The position numbers and the translations under genes are program-made. A stretch of DNA of 64,000 nucleotides, from contig CALJDU010000048.1 of the NCBI GenBank assembly GCA_938024995.1, positions 5,001 through 69,000 on the forward strand, in the 5' to 3' direction. Source of the DNA: an uncultured bacterium (GTDB lineage: Bacteria; Myxococcota_A; Polyangia; Polyangiales; Houyiibacteriaceae). Each line of letters begins with the position of its first letter. Within the stretch, counting starts at the first letter, position 1. A model generated the notes under the pieces. That model was not told the origin of the DNA and ran no database searches. It saw only the letters and a list, made by a program, of their open reading frames with translations. Shown piece by piece: positions 51,998-60,610 of this stretch.

Positions 51998-52753
51998 ATG
52001 TGCACCTTCGTCATCGCCAATGATCCGCGCGGCGACGGCCGAGTCGTGATCGGTGCCAATCGCGACGAGTTTCACGCGCGTCCCACCGCCGGTCCGTCAC
52101 TCGTTCGCGACGGCATCATCGCAGGTCGTGACCTCAAAGCGGGCGGCACCTGGCTGGGCGCGAGCGCGGACGGGTTCTTCGTCGGCCTGACCAACCAGCG
52201 CTCCGAAGAGACGCAGAGCGCTCCGCTCTCGCGCGGTCAGATCGTGATGGACGCGCTTGAGCGACGAGACGCTGACGAAGTGAGCGCGGCCCTGCACGCG
52301 CTCGACGTCACGTCGGTGAGACCCTTCAACCTTCTCTTCGGTCGAAGCGGCGACCTCCGCGTGGCTTATGCCCGTCCCGACTCGCTTCGTGTTGAACCGC
52401 TCCCCAAGGGCATCTTCATTCTCCCCAACGACGACATTGGCAGCGCGCGCTTCTTCAAAGTGAAGCGCGCGCTCGAGCTCACCCAGGAACACGATGTCTT
52501 CGACGCGCGTGAGATGCAGTCCATCCTCGCGGACCACCAGCTCCCGCCACGCTCGTTTCGACCATGGTCGATGCGCCACATTCCCGAGTGGTGGGCGAGG
52601 CGGCTCGACGTGATGTGCGTGCACGGCGCGGTTTACGGAACGCGCTCGGCGAGCATCGTCGAGCTGCAACCCGGACGTACCCGCGAGTACGTCTACATCG
52701 ACGGCCCGCCATGCCGGTCACGCGCGCGGTCGGTGGTCGGGCAGTTCGCGTAA
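51998..52753 (+). CDS. NRDE (TANGO2) family protein
   Basis: 251 residues, beginning MCTFVIANDPRGDGRVVIGA, then NRDEFHARPT (the NRDE motif that names the family) and GGTWLGASADGFFVGLTNQR. AGAGAAG lies just before the ATG. The Cys at position 2 is conserved and may be a nucleophile after Met removal (Ntn-hydrolase-type). The eukaryotic relative TANGO2 has been linked to heme and lipid homeostasis; the bacterial role is unknown. Its 3' end overlaps the convergent membrane protein gene by ~36 bases. Confidence 0.9.
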   Translation: MCTFVIANDPRGDGRVVIGANRDEFHARPTAGPSLVRDGIIAGRDLKAGGTWLGASADGFFVGLTNQRSEETQSAPLSRGQIVMDALERRDADEVSAALHALDVTSVRPFNLLFGRSGDLRVAYARPDSLRVEPLPKGIFILPNDDIGSARFFKVKRALELTQEHDVFDAREMQSILADHQLPPRSFRPWSMRHIPEWWARRLDVMCVHGAVYGTRSASIVELQPGRTREYVYIDGPPCRSRARSVVGQFA

Positions 52754-53152
52754 CCACTTAAAGAGCGACGTCCCGTCGGTCAGCCAGACCTGAAAGGGCA
52801 ACAGCAGAAGCAGGAGCGGGAAGCCGAACAGGTGTCCCGAGTAGAGCGAGATCACGATTCCGTGCGAAAGCGTCGTGAACGGTACCGAGAGCATCAGGAC
52901 GCCGCCGTACGCGACCAGCTCCCCGACGAACACGACGTAGAGCAAGAACCCGCGCGCGGGAAAGAAGCGTACGAGCGAGACGACCGGGAACGCGAACGTC
53001 GCGAAGACGAACGTCAACACCGTGAGGGGAGTGACGACGAACAACTCATCCTGAAGCGGCGGCAGAACCGAGGTCGCGAGCGCGGAGTAGCTGAAGACCG
53101 CGAGCGTCGTCGTCACGACAAACGCGAGGTAGCGGAGCGAGAACTCGGTCAT
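52718..53152 (-). CDS. Small four-helix membrane protein
   Basis: 144 residues with four hydrophobic helices (LAFVVTTTLAVFSYSALATS, LTVLTFVFATFAFPVVSLV, GFLLYVVFVGELVAYGGVL, LFGFPLLLLLLPFQVWL). There is no signal-peptide cleavage site. No family recognised. The end overlaps the NRDE gene on the other strand. Confidence 0.75.
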   Translation of the reverse strand: MTEFSLRYLAFVVTTTLAVFSYSALATSVLPPLQDELFVVTPLTVLTFVFATFAFPVVSLVRFFPARGFLLYVVFVGELVAYGGVLMLSVPFTTLSHGIVISLYSGHLFGFPLLLLLLPFQVWLTDGTSLFKWLRELPDHRPRA

Positions 53153-53304
53153 GGAAAAACGCTAGGGAAGACGCGAGTCGTGAGCGCGGCAGGGATGAGG
53201 CGATTCGATGACGACGTGACCCATTTGAGGTTGTCGTGATGCGTCTCCGATGACGCGGACAGTTCGTGAATGACGAGACGTTTCCGCACACCTACCCTCG
53301 AACG

Positions 53305-56300
53305 ATGGGGAAGAACTGGTGGGCTGGTGTCTTGGTACTCGTCTTCGCATGTGGAGGCACGCCTGACGTTGACGGGGGCGTACTTGACTCGGAAGCGACA
53401 GACACGAGCGACGCAGGTGACGCTGACGACGCGCTCGACGCTGACGACGCGCTCGACGCTGACGCAGAAGACGCTCGCGCCGACTCCGCCGACAGCGGTG
53501 CGGTGACCATCCCCTCTCCACTCGAAACAAACACCCCGCCCATGATCGTGTCGTCGCCCAACCTTGAGGCGGTCGAAGGGGTCCCTTATCGCTACGCCGT
53601 TCTCGTCGAAGACGCAGACGGTGACCCACTCACGTACCGACTCATCACCGCTCCCCCCGCAATGATGATCTCCGATCGCGGCTTGCTCACGCTCACGCCC
53701 GGCCCCGACATGTCGGGCGCCGCGACGGTCATCATCGAAGTGGACGATGGGCGCGGCGGAACGGACCGTCAGACCTTCACGATAGTGATTACGGAAGGCA
53801 ACGCGCCACCTCGCATCACCAGCGACCCCATCACGGTCGGGACCGCAGGAACGGCCTATCTCTACGCTGCGACGGCAGAAGACCCAGACGACTCAGCGAT
53901 CATGTTCAGCGTGGCGGGTCCTCCCGGCATGACGGTGTCGAGCACCGGAGAGGTTCGCTGGGACGTGCCCGGTGACGCAACCGGCGTCTACCCCGTCACG
54001 CTCACCGCGCGAGATACATCCGGACTCTTCGACAACCAAGCGTTCACGATCGGTCTCGACGTTCCAGGTGATGACGCCCCGCCGATCGTCGAGATCGACT
54101 CCCCCGAGCCTGACGTCAACCTCATGGAGGCGACCGATGTCGTCGGCAGCGTCACCGACGACAACCTCGTGTCATACACCGTCGAGCTTTGCCGTCAGTG
54201 GGGCTCGACCCATTGCACACTCGTGGATACCCGCTTCATGCCCGTGGTGAGCGACGCCCTCGCGAAGGTCGATCCGCGCGTCCTCCCGAACGGTGGCTAC
54301 ACCTTGCGCGTTCGTGCGCTGGACGCTTCCGGGAACGCGGCTGAGGCGACCCGCGACGTGCGCGTCTCGGGTCAGAAGCTCCCGCTCCTCCGTCTGAGCT
54401 TTCACGAGTTCACGGTGCAAACGGGAACGCTGTCTCTCGACGTCGCGCGCGTCTACGACGGGCTTGACCTGACGCCAGGAACGCTCGGCAACGGGTGGCG
54501 CTATGAGTGGGAACTTGGGCACATCGAAATTCCCACCGACCTCTCGACGGGTTGGACGCACCGTTTTCGAGGCTCGTTCGTGAGGACGTACTACGCAGAC
54601 AGCACCCGGGCGCACCCAATCCGCGTCGAGCTCCCTGACGGCCGTCGCTTCGCGTTTGAGATGAATGTAGAGAGCGTCCCCGCGAGTTCGCCGTCCTACG
54701 ACTTTCGGGTCTCGTTCACGGAGACGACCGCGACCGGATCGACGCTCCACGCGCTCAACACGCGGAGAGGCCGCTACGCCACGGGGTACGACTATTTTTT
54801 CGATCGGGATGTGCTGTATCAAGACTTCCCCGAGCACCCCTTCGAGCCTCCGTTCTGGGAGCTGACGACGGCGTACGGCGAGCGCTTCGTGTTTGACGCG
54901 GAAACGGGAGCGGCCGTTTCGTACGAAGACGGCACCGGCTCCCGTCTCGTGATGACGAGCGCGGGCGTGACCGGCGATGGCGACTCCCTCCTCACCTTCA
55001 CCCGCGACGCGATGGGACGGATCACGCGCGCGACGAACGCCGTGACCGGTGACGCCGTGACCTACACTTATGACGCGCTCGGGGACCTCGTCTCAACCGT
55101 CGCGATAGACGGGGCGGAGGGCACGTTCAGGTACGCCTCCGGTTCACGTCTGATCGCGTTCTCGGTGGACGGCAGACCTCCCGAGCGCTTCGAGTACGAC
55201 GAGCGTGGACGGGTTGTGCTCCGCGCTCGGCCAGACGGAACAGAACTCACGACGTCCTACGACGACGACGCCCGAACGGTGAGATCGCGCGACGCGAGCG
55301 GTGCGACGATCACGACCGTGTACGACGAGCAAGGGCGAGTCACACAAGTCACGGACCCGCTTGAACGCGTCACGCGCTTCACTCACGACGGCGAGAGCGA
55401 TCGCGTCGCGACGCGGGAAGACCCCCTAGGTCACGTCACGCGCTACACATACGACGATCGAGGTCGCCCGACGGAGGTCCGCGACCCCAACGGCAACATC
55501 AAGCGAACGACATACGACGACCGAACCGGCCGCACTGTCTCGTTCACCGATGGCGAAGGTCGAGAGTTCCGCGAGACCGTAGACGGCAGCGGCCGACCAA
55601 GCGCCTGGGTTCTCCCGGACGGACGAAACGCGCGGCGCTTTGAATACCCACGAGCCGGCGTGCTCCGAGAGCTCGACGGGCTCGGACTCGCGACGGAGAG
55701 CACGTACGACGAACGCGGACGCCAAACGCTGGAGGTCGATCCGCGTGGAGGCCGAACGAGCTCGATCTACGATGACGATGCGCACACCGTGACCTCGACC
55801 TACCCGGACGGCGCCACCCGTACCGCGACGCTGGATCGGTTGGAGCGCTTCACGGAGCTGACCGGGTCGGACGGTTCGCGCCTGACCTACACCTACGACA
55901 CGTCCTCGCCTGTCCCGAACCGCGTCGTCGATGAGCTCGGCCGCACAGTGGAAACGCAGCTCGACGACAACGGTGACGTCGAGGTCACGACGACCGAGGG
56001 CGTTGAGACGATGCGCGTTCGACGGGACGCCCTGGGTCGGGTCGCTTCTGTGACCAACGAGGGCGGAACGCGCACCTATCGCTACGACGCGGCCGGTCAG
56101 GTCACAATGATCGAAGAAAACGGCAGCACGGTTCAGATCGCGTACGACGACGCTGGACGCATCACGACGATGATGACGCTCGACGGCCTGGCGCGTCAGT
56201 TTGAGTACGATGATGGAGGCCGCATCACGTCGATGCAGGACGGGACAAACACCCCGGTGCAGGTCACCTACGATCGCAGCGACCGCGTCATTCGCGCGCG

Positions 56301-58833
56301 TGACGGTTCCCGCGACGTGACGGTCACCCGCAACGACAACGGTCGCATCGCCACCGTGACCTACCCTGGCGGTCTCTCGGTCGCGCGCACCTACTACCCA
56401 AGCCCGGAGACCGAAGATCAAGACGCTCCTCTCGCGACGCTGACCGACATCGATGGGGTCACCTGGGCGTACGAATGGGGCGCATACGGCCTCACCAGCG
56501 TCACCGACGCCGCGATGAACACGACCGACTATGCCTACGGCCTCGGCGGGCAGCTCACATCCATCACCGACGCCGCGGATCGGGAGACGACGTTTCTCTG
56601 GGACGAGGATCGGCTTGAGTCGTTCACCTCTGCCGAGGGCCGCACGCAGAGCTGGATCTACGAAGCAGATGGGGATCGCGTCTGGACCCGCGCCGACGAT
56701 TCGCGGGTCATCGAACGGCTCAACGACGACGGGTCGCAAGAGCTCGAGCTCCCTGGGGGCGAGCGACACGTCACCGAGAGCGTCCCCGATCGCGGCGTCA
56801 TTCAGCGAACCGCAGACAACGTCACGACGACGTACCGTGATCGCCTCGGCCGCGTCGTTCGCACGGGACGTGATGACGGCGGCACGGTCGACCTGAGCTA
56901 CAACGTCGACGGTCAGCTCACCCGAGTGGACGCCATCACTCCCGCGATGACGATGTTCACGACGCGCTACGAGTATGACGACGCGGGTCAGGTCGCCGCG
57001 ATCGTCGATCCTGACGGAATGCGGACGACCTACGAGTATGACGACAGTGGTCGGCTGACGACGATCGAACGACCCAACGGTACCGGCACCGAGTACACCT
57101 ACAACGCTTACGACCGCGTCACCGAGATCCAACATCTTCGCGGCGCAACGAGAGTCGAGCGGTACACGTACGGTTTCGACAGTCACGGTCGCGTCAACGC
57201 GATGACCACGCCCCACGGCCGCTACGCCTTCGAGTACGACGCGCTGAGCCGCTTGTCGGTGGAACGCGAGCTCGACGGCGCAGGCGGGACGCTCTCTGAA
57301 ACGACACGCATGTACGACGCGGTCGGGAACCTCTCGCGTGAGGTCAGCGCGAGCGGCGTCACGAACTACACCTACGATCGCGATGACCGCTTGCTCACCA
57401 AAGTCGGCCCTGCCGGGACCACGACCTACGGCTACACCGGACGCGGCGCGGTCGCCTCGATCACGTCGTCCGCGGGAACGCGTCGCTTCACGTATGACGC
57501 GCTCGACCGCTTGACCAACGTCGTCACGGAAAGCGGAGAGACCGTCTCGTACGAGTACGACGCAGCGGGCGCGATGGTCTCGCGAACGGACGCCGAAGGC
57601 ACCCGCGTCTGCCTCGCCCTTCCCGAGAACCTCCAAGGCTACCGGGACTGCGCCGTCACCTATGCGCCCGGCGGCGGCGCCCCCGAAGCGCGCGTCTTCG
57701 ACGGCCTGGGCATTCTCTCGACGCACCGCGCGGGCGCGACGCGGCATGTTTGGCGCGGCCACGCGAGCGACGTTGTTCAAGTCACTGACGAACGCGGCGA
57801 CACCGTCATCGCGCAGAGCTTCAACGCTTTCGGCGAGCGCGAAGTCCACACCGGCGCAGCGTTCGAGTACGGGTTCATGGGAGAGCGCCAAGACGTGGCG
57901 ACGGGCTTGTCCTACTTGCGCGCGCGCCACTACGACCCTGCGCAAGCGCGCTTCCTGACCCCCGACTCCTACGGCTCAGAGACGCGGGATCCACGAACGC
58001 TTCACCGGTACGCCTACGCGTTGATGAACCCGCTCAATCGAACGGATCGGAGCGGGGAGCTGTCGCTCCCGTCGCTAATGGCCGCGGGCAACATTCGCGG
58101 CGTCCTTCGCGGGGTCGCTCAAGCGAGCCTCAAGTGCGCCCGCTCGGCCGTGGTTCGCAAACTGATCGCGGGCGCCCGACAGTGGGTAGCACTTCGGGTA
58201 CTGAACGCAGTACTTGGCAGCAGCGTGGACGGACTTCGAGGCCTCGCGGCGAGGGCCTTCAGGTTCGAACGGGATTTCCATTCGGAGGTCGCGAGGTTGC
58301 TGTGCCCCACGCGATCCACTGGGGACACGGCAGGCGTAGACTTCAGCTTCGGCGGGATCGGTGGGCTGGAGTTTCAGGTCAAGATCAACCGTTGTGGTGA
58401 CTTCGAGCGAACGGACGCCGGGGCGAGGCACCGGTACTACAACTGTGCGGATGGGTTCGCGGAAGGAGGTGAGCGTGACCCGCTCACCAAGGGAACGGGG
58501 ATCGATGTGGTCTGGCAAGACACGCTCCCCATAGAGCTCAAGTCCCGTCGTGACGCGTGGAAAGCCGATCAGGTCGCGCGGTTTTGTCGATTCGCGTCCA
58601 GGCAAGGTGGCTACGTCGCCATCTGGTACTTCTCTGGGGACGAGAGCGAGGCGAGGCACAAGCGGTCAGCAGAGATCTGTTGGGATTGCTGGGACACCAA
58701 GAAATACGCCACGCCCAACCCGAAGTCCTGCCATGTGCCGAACGTGCGCCTTGGCTCGGTGTACGTTGGCGCGAGCCACTCTGCGCGAAGCGGTTTTGAG
58801 GTCCACGTGCCCACCGCAGGGTTCTGTCACTGA
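53305..58833 (+). CDS. RHS-repeat lipoprotein with variable C-terminal (toxin-like) domain
   Basis: 1842 residues from the ATG before GKNWWAGVLVLVFAC (lipobox VFAC); an upstream GTG is rejected. An Asp-Ala tether follows. Two He_PIG/cadherin-like beta domains come next (~95-270; VEDADGDPLTYRL, YLYAATAEDPDD), then a domain ending near 380. Dozens of YDxxGR RHS repeats run to ~1500 and form the closed cocoon of this family. The RHS core ends GFMGERQDVATGLSYLRARH, then TPDSYG, then NRTDRSGE, a variant of the usual DPSGL. The last ~258 residues are a separate domain; Asp1734, Glu1744 and Lys1746 (GIDVVW ... IELKS) fit a PD-(D/E)xK nuclease. Used in inter-bacterial killing in other species. No immunity gene is recognised downstream. 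Confidence 0.92.
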   Translation: MGKNWWAGVLVLVFACGGTPDVDGGVLDSEATDTSDAGDADDALDADDALDADAEDARADSADSGAVTIPSPLETNTPPMIVSSPNLEAVEGVPYRYAVLVEDADGDPLTYRLITAPPAMMISDRGLLTLTPGPDMSGAATVIIEVDDGRGGTDRQTFTIVITEGNAPPRITSDPITVGTAGTAYLYAATAEDPDDSAIMFSVAGPPGMTVSSTGEVRWDVPGDATGVYPVTLTARDTSGLFDNQAFTIGLDVPGDDAPPIVEIDSPEPDVNLMEATDVVGSVTDDNLVSYTVELCRQWGSTHCTLVDTRFMPVVSDALAKVDPRVLPNGGYTLRVRALDASGNAAEATRDVRVSGQKLPLLRLSFHEFTVQTGTLSLDVARVYDGLDLTPGTLGNGWRYEWELGHIEIPTDLSTGWTHRFRGSFVRTYYADSTRAHPIRVELPDGRRFAFEMNVESVPASSPSYDFRVSFTETTATGSTLHALNTRRGRYATGYDYFFDRDVLYQDFPEHPFEPPFWELTTAYGERFVFDAETGAAVSYEDGTGSRLVMTSAGVTGDGDSLLTFTRDAMGRITRATNAVTGDAVTYTYDALGDLVSTVAIDGAEGTFRYASGSRLIAFSVDGRPPERFEYDERGRVVLRARPDGTELTTSYDDDARTVRSRDASGATITTVYDEQGRVTQVTDPLERVTRFTHDGESDRVATREDPLGHVTRYTYDDRGRPTEVRDPNGNIKRTTYDDRTGRTVSFTDGEGREFRETVDGSGRPSAWVLPDGRNARRFEYPRAGVLRELDGLGLATESTYDERGRQTLEVDPRGGRTSSIYDDDAHTVTSTYPDGATRTATLDRLERFTELTGSDGSRLTYTYDTSSPVPNRVVDELGRTVETQLDDNGDVEVTTTEGVETMRVRRDALGRVASVTNEGGTRTYRYDAAGQVTMIEENGSTVQIAYDDAGRITTMMTLDGLARQFEYDDGGRITSMQDGTNTPVQVTYDRSDRVIRARDGSRDVTVTRNDNGRIATVTYPGGLSVARTYYPSPETEDQDAPLATLTDIDGVTWAYEWGAYGLTSVTDAAMNTTDYAYGLGGQLTSITDAADRETTFLWDEDRLESFTSAEGRTQSWIYEADGDRVWTRADDSRVIERLNDDGSQELELPGGERHVTESVPDRGVIQRTADNVTTTYRDRLGRVVRTGRDDGGTVDLSYNVDGQLTRVDAITPAMTMFTTRYEYDDAGQVAAIVDPDGMRTTYEYDDSGRLTTIERPNGTGTEYTYNAYDRVTEIQHLRGATRVERYTYGFDSHGRVNAMTTPHGRYAFEYDALSRLSVERELDGAGGTLSETTRMYDAVGNLSREVSASGVTNYTYDRDDRLLTKVGPAGTTTYGYTGRGAVASITSSAGTRRFTYDALDRLTNVVTESGETVSYEYDAAGAMVSRTDAEGTRVCLALPENLQGYRDCAVTYAPGGGAPEARVFDGLGILSTHRAGATRHVWRGHASDVVQVTDERGDTVIAQSFNAFGEREVHTGAAFEYGFMGERQDVATGLSYLRARHYDPAQARFLTPDSYGSETRDPRTLHRYAYALMNPLNRTDRSGELSLPSLMAAGNIRGVLRGVAQASLKCARSAVVRKLIAGARQWVALRVLNAVLGSSVDGLRGLAARAFRFERDFHSEVARLLCPTRSTGDTAGVDFSFGGIGGLEFQVKINRCGDFERTDAGARHRYYNCADGFAEGGERDPLTKGTGIDVVWQDTLPIELKSRRDAWKADQVARFCRFASRQGGYVAIWYFSGDESEARHKRSAEICWDCWDTKKYATPNPKSCHVPNVRLGSVYVGASHSARSGFEVHVPTAGFCH

Positions 58834-58861
58834 CGGCTAGAGACTGTCATGCCCTCTTCGT

Positions 58862-59036
58862 GACCGTGAGACCAAGAGCAGGGACTGCTGGGACACATCC
58901 AAGTACGCAGCGGTCCGCACCGGCAGTTGTTTTCCCGCATCGAGAATCGGATCGATCTACGTTGGTGCGAGTACGACCAAACGGGGCCAATACAAAGTCT
59001 TCGCGCCCCGATGCGGTCTCTGCGACGAATGGAGCG
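58862..59036 (+). pseudogene. Orphan fragment duplicating the RHS C-terminal tail
   Basis: In frame +2 of the intergenic region is DCWDTSKYA, a Cys at GSCF, then IGSIYVGAS, then GQYKVFAP and CGLCDEW. This matches the last ~50 residues of the RHS protein: DCWDTKKYA, SCHV, LGSVYVGAS, GFEVHVP, GFC. The order and spacing are the same. No start codon or upstream toxin sequence is present and the frame is closed by TAG at 58838, so it cannot be made alone. It looks like the leftover end of a second, diverged C-terminal module. Confidence 0.8.
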
Positions 59037-59094
59037 TCGGGTCACGACCAACGAGATCCGTGTCTCGCCGGGATCGGTCGCTTATCCTGTCTGC

Positions 59095-60057
59095 ATGACT
59101 TCCCGCGCGCTCACGCTCTTGCTCTCCGCTTTTCTCCTCGTCGCGTGCGGAGACGACGACACGAGCGCTCCCGAGTGCACGACCGCAGCGGAGTGCGCGA
59201 GCGGGCAGATCTGCCGCGACATGATGTGCGTGACCGCGCCGACGCGCGATGACACGGGCGTCCTGGATACGGGGTCGATGGATACGGGGTTGGCGGACAC
59301 GGGCTCGCCCGACACGAACCGTCCCGACACGACGCCACCGCTTCAAGAGTGGATCTTGTCGATCGATAACGACGAGGACTTCACCGTTCACCGTCTCGTG
59401 CGCATCAGCATCGCGGAGGCAGACTACGGCGCGGTGACCGAGATCTGCGCGGACGTCGCGTACCCGGACTCGCTCCCCGAGAGCAGCAACACATCGTCGC
59501 TCACGTTCAACCGCGGGCTACTGATGGCGAGCACGCAAGGGGAGCTGCACGGCGACACGATGATCATGATCAATCCATGTGAGTGCACCGCGACCGTGGT
59601 CGGGCAGTACGGTTTCACGGCGATGGCGGGGATCACGTCGGACAGCGATCAAGACATGTACGGGCTCTCGAGCGGAGAGGAAGCGTTCGTGAGCATCGAC
59701 CCGACAAGCGCAATGGCGACGCTCTTGATGGAGCTCGCGGAACCGTGGGGGACGCTTGGGCTGACCTGGACGGGCGACGACTCGGACACGCTTTGGGGCA
59801 TCGATGGAATGCGCGGTCGCTTGGTGGAGTTCGACTCGCTCGGCAACGAGCTGAGCGCGCTCGACCTGGGTTACGACTTCGGCTCGGTCGGTGTGGAGTA
59901 CCACCCGGGCGTCGATACGATTTTCGCGTGCAGCAGTTCCGGCGAGTTGCTCGTGGTGGATCCGGCGACGGGGAACGTCGACGTGGGTCCCGATCTCGGC
60001 ATCCCGCAGTGCAACAACCTCGCGGCGCCGTTCGGGAGCGTGGAGTGCATCTTCTAG
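59095..60057 (+). CDS. Lipoprotein with DTG tether and beta-propeller-like domain
   Basis: 320 residues from the ATG before TSRALTLLLSAFLLVAC (lipobox LVAC). A short Cys-rich segment (CTTAAECASGQICRD) is followed by DTG repeats (VLDTGSMDTGLADTG). The rest has repeated strands of the form FVSIDPTSAM, GRLVEFDSLG, ELLVVDPATG and DMYGLSSG, which suggests a small beta-propeller (NHL/YncE-like). The function is not assigned. It follows the RHS locus but has its own start and is not evidently an immunity protein. Confidence 0.83.
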   Translation: MTSRALTLLLSAFLLVACGDDDTSAPECTTAAECASGQICRDMMCVTAPTRDDTGVLDTGSMDTGLADTGSPDTNRPDTTPPLQEWILSIDNDEDFTVHRLVRISIAEADYGAVTEICADVAYPDSLPESSNTSSLTFNRGLLMASTQGELHGDTMIMINPCECTATVVGQYGFTAMAGITSDSDQDMYGLSSGEEAFVSIDPTSAMATLLMELAEPWGTLGLTWTGDDSDTLWGIDGMRGRLVEFDSLGNELSALDLGYDFGSVGVEYHPGVDTIFACSSSGELLVVDPATGNVDVGPDLGIPQCNNLAAPFGSVECIF

Positions 60058-60090
60058 ATCGGGTCGTGATTGGGTCATGATCTGTTGGAC

Positions 60091-60226
60091 GCACGCTACG
60101 TCCCGGGGCACAGGTCTCCTGCTCCTCACTTGTCTGGGCGAAGGGTAGTCCGGACGCGTGTCTGTGGTCGCCGCGGGTACGCATAAGCGTCAGCCGCACC
60201 GACGTGATCGTGAAGTCGCACTCGAC
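60091..60226 (+). repeat. 135-bp direct repeat, copy 1
   Basis: Begins GCACGCTACGTCCCGGGGCA and ends GAAGTCGCACTCGAC. About nine-tenths identical to 60427-60561 by eye. The stretch 60058-60610 (about 550 bases) contains this pair and no supported gene. Confidence 0.85.
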
Positions 60227-60426
60227 CCGCGCCCGCGGGACTCCACTTTCTTCGTGATCCGTCACGGCGTGATTCGCAGCATCGGTGAGGTGGGCGATGC
60301 ATCTTTGTTTTTGAGGTGGGGTGGTGCTCGCGTTTCGTGAGGTGCTTGAGTCGGAGCACCGTGGTGGATCGGCTTGGTTGGTTGATCGGTTGGTCAACTC
60401 TCTGCCTGAGCGGTGCTCTCGTCGGC

Positions 60427-60561
60427 GCACGCTCCGTCCCGGGGCACAGGTCTCCTGCTCCGCACTTGTCTGGGCGAAGGGTTGTCCGGACGCGTGTCTG
60501 TTCATCACGCGGGTACGCATAAGCATCAGCCGTCTTGCTTGATCGTGAAGTCGCACTCGAC
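60427..60561 (+). repeat. 135-bp direct repeat, copy 2
   Basis: Same order of blocks as copy 1: GTCCCGGGGCACAGGTCTCC, ACTTGTCTGGGCGAAGGG, GTCCGGACGCGTGTCTGT, GCGGGTACGCATAAGC, ending GATCGTGAAGTCGCACTCGA then C. It ends 49 bases before the HNH gene start. Confidence 0.85.
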
Positions 60562-60610
60562 GCTGACCGACACAAAGGTTGAGACCTAAGTCCAAACAAG
60601 ACCAGACTCG

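Noticed and set aside
55426..57945. Very long open frame (~840 codons) on the reverse strand of the RHS gene
   Set aside because: It mirrors the RHS repeats; its product is Arg/Val/Asp-rich without domains, and the RHS frame has clear motifs. High GC makes antisense frames long.
60091..60561. Direct repeats as the ends of a transposon
   Set aside because: No inverted ends, no transposase between them, and only ~200 bases enclosed.
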